In this document: piece after piece, positions 57,821 through 64,000 of the stretch
Layout of the letters: every line of letters begins with the position of its first letter
How positions within the stretch are numbered: position 1 is the stretch's first letter
NCBI GenBank assembly: GCA_950295325.1
Contig: OX485804.1
Coordinates: 17,482,001-17,546,000 of the forward strand
DNA length: 64,000 nt
Direction of reading: 5' to 3'
Source: Polytrichum commune
Lineage: Eukaryota; Streptophyta; Polytrichopsida; Polytrichales; Polytrichaceae
The notes under the pieces: model-generated
What the model saw: the letters and a program-made list of their open reading frames with translations, nothing else
Databases searched by the model: none
What the model was told of the DNA's origin: nothing
Position numbers and translations under genes: made by a program

Positions 57821-58616
57821 AAATTATGTTGACTATTGCACTTGGAATGGTTATAATATTTATTTAATATCTTCTAAATACATGTCTTTTGTGGTGTTCA
57901 TTCTTTTAACCACACCAAACCACTTACAACTCAAATTTAAGTGTCCAAAAAAATTTGAATAAGGATTGTCAACCTTAGGTACAAAATATATGCTAAATAG
58001 TATGCAACGTTAAGAAATGTTGCGAAATTGCATTCTTAACAATCCTTGACTGGGCAAACAAACCCTACAATAAAAGCGGTATCATGTGAATGAAAGTGTG
58101 TATTGTTTATCAAGTCTTAATTTAGAATAGTATCTTGATGAGATGTTTCTTTTAAATTTCTACTCCCTCATCATATGTTGCACTCAATATGTGGAAATAG
58201 TTATGTAGTTTTTGCAAGTAATCTGCAACCTTCATGTTGACCTACATGCCCACCTGCCTACCAACTCACATACATGCCCATTTATCTACCACATACATGT
58301 TGGGTAATGTGCATGGGCCAAGCTATAAAAGTTATAACTGATAAATGTTCAATTCTTACCCATAACATTACTCAACAAGTATTATTAAGTTATTTGGTTA
58401 CTTCCGTAATTAAACACCCATATTTGATTGGTCCAAAACTAAATATTAAAATAAATGAATGAATGAAAGAAGAAGAAGAAGAAGAATGCATGTGGACTTA
58501 AGTTGTTCTTTAGGGCACATTTGAAAACATGAACAGTAGCGTGTGAAAAAACTTCACTAACAGTAAGCAGAAATGAAGTTTACTCTAGTGATCTATCAAC
58601 AATGTACGACTCTCTC

Positions 58617-58618
58617 TC

Positions 58619-58662
<44 letters not shown>
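58617..58662. repeat. (CT)n then (GT)n microsatellite
   Basis: A short CT run at 58610-58620 precedes an uninterrupted GT run. Confidence 0.9.
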
Positions 58663-58665
<3 letters not shown>

Positions 58666-60120
58666 ATATGATATGTTCATGTCTTTCCATGGATGAAATT
58701 GTTTAAAAAAATGCCTAAAATCATAAGAAATGATTAGACCGTCACATTTCGGATGAATATGTACAAATGTACATGAAGTTTCGTAGAATCATTCATATGT
58801 GACTTTGTCACTCCATTCCTTGTTATATATACTCCTCTATTGAAATGGAGAATGAGTGGTGAGGAGGGGGAGGTGCTCAAGACACGAGACGGTCCTCGAC
58901 AACTTTCCGGTGTTGTTTCTTTGGTTTGGGTACGAAGGGAAACACCTTCAATTGCAAGGGTAAAGCGTAAGCCACTTTATGAACAGCTAAAGTTAAAAGG
59001 GTCATGTAGAGTAGAGGGAGCCAAAGGTAATGCCAAAGGCTTGTACATGGGACTTTTTGATACTGTAATGGTTTCTTCTTAAGGCCGGCTGAGTCAGCAG
59101 GTGACATGTCAGTATGCGATCATTGGATGTGATGACGCAAGCGAGTGAGTCGCCACATGGGACACCATCCACTGCACACGCGTGCTTGGCCACTAATGAA
59201 CTTACACACAACACAAATGATGCCTATGGCGGCTCAAATTTATAGAACCCCAGTACTTTATTTAGCGTGGTACTAGCTTTAGGGCAAAAGTCGCCAATAA
59301 GATGCTCTTGTAAGATGCATGGGCATGGACATGGCATTCACATGCCGAGCGAGGGACTTAACTTAGCCATGTGAAATGTGAGGTGGACTGATGAGGCTCA
59401 TGATGTAAAGTAATAAGGTGAGTGCATTGTTGCCTAAAATTAGATGATGTTTGTTCTATAATGTAGCATGCATATTAATAGAAGTTCGGGTTTGGGATAA
59501 AGGTTTAGATGGGTGTTCAATAGCTAAGTTCTCCAACTACATGGCCCACTTGTCCTAGGATGTGAAACACACGATTACTACGAGATGGTTAGCGAATCCA
59601 AGTTGAGGTTGTAGCCACTTTCCTCACGATTTTTGGAGCCCATATTTATCGAGAAGAAGTCTATGGGTGATGAAAGTAGCTTCTAGCTTCTGGTGAGGCC
59701 ACGTCGCATGTGCTTTCTCGACCGTCGGATCTGACCGATATAACCCTCCTCCCCTAATCTCCTCCGTCCATTGCTTGTGCAGACAGACAGACAAAGAAGA
59801 CAAACAAACACTCACTCTCTTCACCTTCCCGATTCCGATTTCTTTGCCGATTCTCTTCGCCAGAGGTCATCCGATTACGCATTGTTCGTTCGGATTGTGT
59901 GTAGGTTCTCCTCTTCTCTTCCAGTAGAGAAGGAGATTAAGAAGATTGCTTTGTGGGAGTGAGGAGTGCTTGGGGATGTATATTTCGTTCATTATCAAAG
60001 TGAACGCTTGACGGTCATAGGCCTCTCCAATTCTATTTGACTATGGAGTCTACAATGGTTGGTATATTTCACCCATCAAATGATTTTATAGGTCTCTCTG
60101 AGTATGTGGACTATGGAGTC

Positions 60121-60294
60121 TAACATAACATTATGGAGCAGCGTGTGTTTGTTCATGTGGGCCCTGAGAATATAAGCATGGGATGCCATAGCTAGTGCAA
60201 ATCCAGTTTGGATTTGAATCTGCACTAGCTATGGCATCCCATGGTTATATTCTCGGGGTCCACATAAACAAACACAAATCGCTTAGTTATGTTA
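60121..60294. mobile_element. Long hairpin, 174 bp
   Basis: The left arm starts TAACATAAC and contains GGGATGCCATAGCTAGTGCA. The right arm is its inverted copy, ending GTTATGTTA. Arms pair over about 80 bases with few mismatches and a small loop around AATCCAGTTTGGATT. It may be a foldback MITE or a microRNA-like hairpin. No expression evidence is available. Confidence 0.8.
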
Positions 60295-60450
60295 TGCGAA
60301 TGGTTGTCAAAATTTAGACATGTAATTCAATCTCTAATAAACACATGTTTTTTAGGCAACCGTTCTCAAAGCCACACCAAATCACGTACCACTGAAGTAT
60401 ATAAGTGTTGTAATGTGAAAGTAATCCAATAAAGGTTGTCTACATGGAGA

Positions 60451-60690
60451 GAGAGAACTATCATATACGAGCGTACCTCTCATCCATCCAACATATATAC
60501 TAAAAAAGTCCACCCCCTGTAGATTTGATGTCAATTCATATCAAATGACCTTGCGTACACTCATTCGGGGCCTTTTAAACTAATTACAGTGTCAAATCGC
60601 CTTCAAAAAGCAATCTCCAAGATGCATACTATTTCAAGGCTGTGTATGTTGGCTGAATGGCATGTACGCTCAAATACGACAATTCCCTCA
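60451..60690. mobile_element. GAGAGA-end MITE, third copy
   Basis: The left end GAGAGAACTATCATATACGA and the right end CAAATACGACAATTCCCTC are inverted. Inward CATCCATCCAACATA pairs with TATGTTGGCTGAATG. It matches 26539-26774. Confidence 0.72.
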
Positions 60691-61329
60691 CCCATGTCTA
60701 CCGTAGCTGTTGATATTATACTCCACATTGCAAGCCACAATCCATGATAAATGCATTTGACTTCAACACTTCCATCAATTTTGTCATGGCATGGATCCCT
60801 TGCTTTTCTTTTCTTCCGCAAAGTATTTCCGGTATGGGAAGAGGAATAATGTATGTATTGACGAGGAGCAGCTCTTCCAATTGGACCCCGCCCAAGGAAG
60901 AGTTAAATGAGAGTAAGAGTGCAAGTGTAGACTTGAAGGAAGTGAAAGTTAGGGCTGTCGGCTTGGTGCTGATGAGGGAGTTGTTGTACTCGATCGGAGG
61001 CAGAAGGAATACCATATATATATATATATATATACATACACCACTGTTGGAAAGACAAACGCATGTTCTCTTGATTTCTTGGTCTCATTCATTAATATAT
61101 ATGCTGGGACCTGGACACCGAGATGAGGTGCACTCTGATGTGATTTGGTACAAAGGGAATTTGCATACGGCCGGCCGGCCACACGTACTCAAGGGGAGGG
61201 GAGGTTCCGGGGAGGGGAGGGGCAGGGCAAAGTGCACAAGATGCTCTTGGTGCAGCTGCAATGTGCATTGGATTGGCACCCTCCAGGAGTTGTTGCAAGT
61301 AATTTATTCACTAGTAGTCGAGGCTCGCA
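60691..61329. other. Unassigned DNA with a long open frame
   Basis: A plus-strand frame of 208 codons runs from 60744 to 61370 and passes through a (TA)n microsatellite (61014-61034) encoding a Tyr-Ile run. It includes SSSSNWTPPKEELNESK, but I recognise no family and the microsatellite inside argues against a gene. A GGGGAGGGGAGG patch lies near 61190-61225. Confidence 0.3.
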
Positions 61330-61331
61330 TA

Positions 61332-61974
61332 CAGTCCACCCTCTATAAATGTTACACCTATAAGTGTTAACCCTCTCTAAATGTTAGCTTTCTTCTACTC
61401 CCCACATATTGCACACTATAAATGTTAAACATGTTAACTGTTAACAAAATGGTACTCCCTTCTTTGTAAATTTGACTCTATAAATGTTAACGAATGAAAT
61501 ACAACCATAATATGGATGATAAAAACTACACATCCAGTTACATTCCTCTCTGATTGTGAGGGAGAGGAGTGTGAGGTGGAACCCATTCCATCTTATAGTG
61601 ACTTGCAATCTAGTTTTGGTACCATTAGAAGGTACATGGAATCACGTTCATGTGATGTGTCCAAGTATGTGGGTTTGTTGGTGCAGATTGAGAAATATTT
61701 GCAAGTTGTGCATGCAGATGAATCTCACCAAAGAACCATTGATTCACACTTCACCCGTGATTTGTAAACTTGATATTGAATAAAGTTTTGATTGGGTTTG
61801 CAATTTTATGAATGGTATTCTCTCACAAGGACTCTTCACAATTGCTTATATTTATAAATGTTACGATTTGTATAGTGCTCAAAAAAGTAATTTTATAATT
61901 GTTAACTGTTAACACCTCTATAAATGTTAACTTTGATCCACTCCCGAGGGTTAACATTTATAGAGGGTAGACTA
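61332..61974 (+). mobile_element. pogo/Lemi-type element, 643 bp
   Basis: The left end CAGTCCACCCTCTATAAATG and the inverted right end (minus strand TAGTCTACCCTCTATAAATG) are bounded by TA on both sides (61330-61331 and 61975-61976). The CAGT..ACCTCTATAAAT form and TA target fit plant pogo-type (Emigrant/Lemi1) elements. TATAAATGTTAAC-like words repeat in the subterminal regions. The interior keeps a transposase tail frame. Confidence 0.82.
61516..61767 (+). pseudogene. pogo-type transposase C-terminal remnant
   Basis: An 83-codon frame carries an acidic start (EGEECEVEP), then RRYMESRSCDVSKYVG, and ends ESHQRTIDSHFTRDL followed by TAA. Pogo-type transposases end in an acidic spacer, a helix with R.YLE, and a QTTI..FF tail, so this is the C-terminal part of one. 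The DNA-binding and DDE domains are deleted. Position inside matching pogo-type ends strengthens the call. Confidence 0.68.
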
Positions 61975-61976
61975 TA

Positions 61977-62724
61977 TATATATATATATATATAGAAGTA
62001 TTGCAGTGTCGTCCCTTGCATGCACGGTGTGGCATGTGAGTGTAGACTCTAGGCTAGGGGAACGAAAAATGCAACCGAAGAGAGAAAGAAAAAGGAAAAA
62101 ACGATGATGCTCGATTGATCTGCTCCTTGGACACCTCCGAAAGTTTTGTCATTTCAGTTTTAGCCGATGTGAAGTTGTAAGTTGAAGGTGTAAGTTGGAA
62201 GTTGCCATGGTGGCAGGCTTAAACCTTCGAACAACATTCTTCCGCTTATTAGAAAACCATCTTTTCATAAGGTTCGTGTTTGTATTCACATATATATGAG
62301 GGGTCAAAGCATTAGAGTGACTTAATTAAGGCTGACTCGGTCCCACCTTGTCCTTTTTATTTTCTTCTCATCAATCTCCTGTTTGTGTAGGAGATAGACT
62401 TTGATTGAATTTGTTTTTTCGTCTTATCGTGTCCTTGTCCCCTTCATCTAGCGTATTATTTGACATTGACTTTTAAAGTATGAGGTGGATGTCCGGGTAG
62501 TCAAAGGTGCATAGTAGGTCCTTTAAAAAACAATAATATCTTGAGATGTTGACCATGTTTTGGAACCCTGTCTCCTTAACCGTGCTACCCTTAGAAAGAA
62601 GTTAACCCCTCACTAGCTTTGGGTCAGTGCACCTTATATGTGGCATGGCCCTAACTAGTGCTACAAAGTGATATTATGTTGTACATTCATCCTAATGTTG
62701 AGGTGATAGAATAATGAAGTCCAC

Positions 62725-62756
<32 letters not shown>

Positions 62757-63201
62757 AAGAATAAAATAGATGGTTGGTCAACTAGACCAATTGGCACCCT
62801 CATGGCTATCATTGACTTTCAACAATATGTAGGCCGATGGAACCCCTTAAAAAAACTTCTCACATCTTTAGAACAATTTGAGCACACAAGCACACAAGAT
62901 CCTACCATATGCACACAAAAGACTTGACCTTCCCAACATTGCCTTACTATATCCAACAGAATGACCCCAAATCAAACACACATTGCAAGAACTCAAAACT
63001 CACATCCACCCACAAAATCCACACATACAACCATCAACAAATCCAATTATGAGGATTATTAGGATTTCATCATGCTCCGACTTCTTGTTGTTATGCATTA
63101 TCCTCATTTCACAAAGGGATTCGCACTATAAACCTAGCACCTAGTAGGATCGGGCTTCATTTGTTCTCCCATTAGTTGATCAATAGAGGTTTAACAATCA
63201 C
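61977..63201. other. Unassigned DNA ending a possible retroposon
   Basis: A 30-base A run at 62726-62755 follows sequence with no open frame and could be the tail of a retroposed copy. No SINE promoter boxes or target duplication were recognised. The rest is AT-rich with no supported feature. Confidence 0.3.
62726..62755. repeat. Poly-A run (30)
   Basis: A pure A run after GAAGTCCACC. It may be a retroposon tail or a simple homopolymer. Confidence 0.85.
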
Positions 63202-63204
63202 TAA

Positions 63205-63600
63205 GGGTTGGTTCACATGGGTTCCCAAGTCCTAAGTCCCAAGTCACATGAGGTCAATCCATGCAATCTCAACCGTTGAGAGCACGGAAGTTGGGACTTA
63301 CCACTTCACACGGGGTCCCGAGTCCTAGTTCCAACTATGACATGGATGCCTACATGGCAACAATTTTTGGAGGTGAGGCTTGGGACTTGTGTTGCGAGTT
63401 GGGTCAAGCAAAAAGCTAGACCCAACTCTCAACACAAGTCATGTGATTTTTTTTCCATAAAATAATCAAGATCCAACTTTAATGATCATTAACCATATTT
63501 TAATGATTACTTTAGGCTCACAAGTTGGGACTTTGCCTTCATGTTGAGACTTGCTAACATGAGTGGGACTTGGGACTTGGGACCTCATGTGAAGCGGCCC
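63205..63600. mobile_element. TAA-flanked MITE, copy 2
   Basis: It begins GGGTTGGTTCACATGGGTTC and its inverted right end begins GGGCCGCTTCACATGAGGTC. TAA flanks both sides (63202-63204 and 63601-63603). It aligns over its full length, inverted, with 37332-37718. A 3 bp TAA duplication and GGGCC ends fit Harbinger or Tourist-type elements. Confidence 0.85.
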
Positions 63601-63603
63601 TAA

Positions 63604-64000
63604 ATATTGACTACGTGTTAGCTTGGATGCCAAGTAGGGAGACCACCATGTATTTGCCTAGGCATCAACCCTTGAACTTAAGATCTAAGGGCTGCAAAGT
63701 GTGACGTATAAGCTATATATGATTTATATGAATCCTTACCAAATGCTTGAATAGTGGTTTCTATTTTCATGGCTTGATACTAAATTTAAAAGTTGAGAAA
63801 AAAAAGCTCAAGCATAGCTCATACCAAGGGGGTTAGTGTGATGCACACCAACCATACCAATGACATCATATGACACATATACAAAATCCCTTACATTGAT
63901 GGACTTCGAGATACACATTATTATTATTGTAAGCTATTAATGGATTTATTCAAAGGAGGTAACCACTAATCAAGCTCATTAAGGGCAAGCCACCTAGCCA
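63604..64000. other. AT-rich DNA, nothing recognised
   Basis: I see no open frame with a motif, no element ends and no RNA gene. Confidence 0.3.

Larger units (their letters stand above)
57173..60120. other. DNA without a supported gene
   Basis: Notable contents are C14 with (CCA)n(CA)n at 57768-57820, (GT)n at 58623-58662, and a leader-like pyrimidine-rich patch at 59700-59960. The patch ends in a frame reading PVEKEIKKIALWE before a stop, which could be a captured exon but is unrecognised. Frames at 58840-59107 lack motifs. Confidence 0.3.

Noticed and set aside
60744-61370. A 208-codon plus-strand open frame
   Set aside because: It runs through a (TA)n microsatellite and a MITE-free but unrecognised stretch, shows no domain, and extends into the pogo-type element's left end.
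62560-62755. A SINE ending in the 30-base A run
   Set aside because: No RNA polymerase III A and B boxes or target duplication could be identified, so only the homopolymer is reported.

Overview
The window looks like nuclear DNA of a flowering plant. The one well-supported host gene belongs to DUF1442, a plant family. The rest is AT-rich and crowded with plant-type DNA transposons, short inverted-repeat elements (MITEs), microsatellites and homopolymer runs. I cannot name the species. I recognise no rRNA, tRNA, CRISPR array, organelle insert or intact retroelement.

Layout. At 0.5-1.9 kb there are two copies of a hAT-type MITE and a diverged copy of another MITE. At 2.0-4.8 kb there is no supported gene, only a roughly 350 bp tandem duplication. 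At 5.0-6.1 kb lies the intact two-exon DUF1442 gene on the minus strand, with a TATA box and a (CT)20/(GA)20 tract upstream and a GC-rich island (6.65-7.1 kb) beyond. From 7 to 46 kb the DNA is gene-poor and layered with elements. These include a 557 bp hAT-like element with perfect 8 bp target duplications, a decayed Tc1-like transposase (DD34E spacing), a Harbinger-type element nested in another, a pogo/Lemi-type element keeping the tail of its transposase, a decayed LINE reverse transcriptase, and several MITE families. At 46.4-52.6 kb sits a complete CACTA (En/Spm-type) element of 6.1 kb. It has identical 29 bp ends and a 3 bp duplication, a GT-rich minisatellite block, a palindrome array and a broken gene resembling the second CACTA gene. 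At 52.9-54.5 kb there is a decayed hAT transposase. At 56.7-57.2 kb there is a Mutator-like MITE with a 10 bp duplication. At 60-62 kb there is a long hairpin and a second pogo-type element with a transposase tail. At 63.2 kb there is a second copy of a TAA-flanked MITE.

How the parts relate. The host gene is separate from the rest. Its protein keeps a Rossmann-like methyltransferase fold region, but its substrate is not known. Every transposase relic seen is broken by stops, frameshifts or large deletions, so the short elements must have relied on enzymes encoded elsewhere. Matching ends and target duplications show that several inserted cleanly. Nesting gives relative ages in at least three places: Harbinger-type in Harbinger-type, an insertion splitting a CACTAAA-end element, and a MITE within a MITE.
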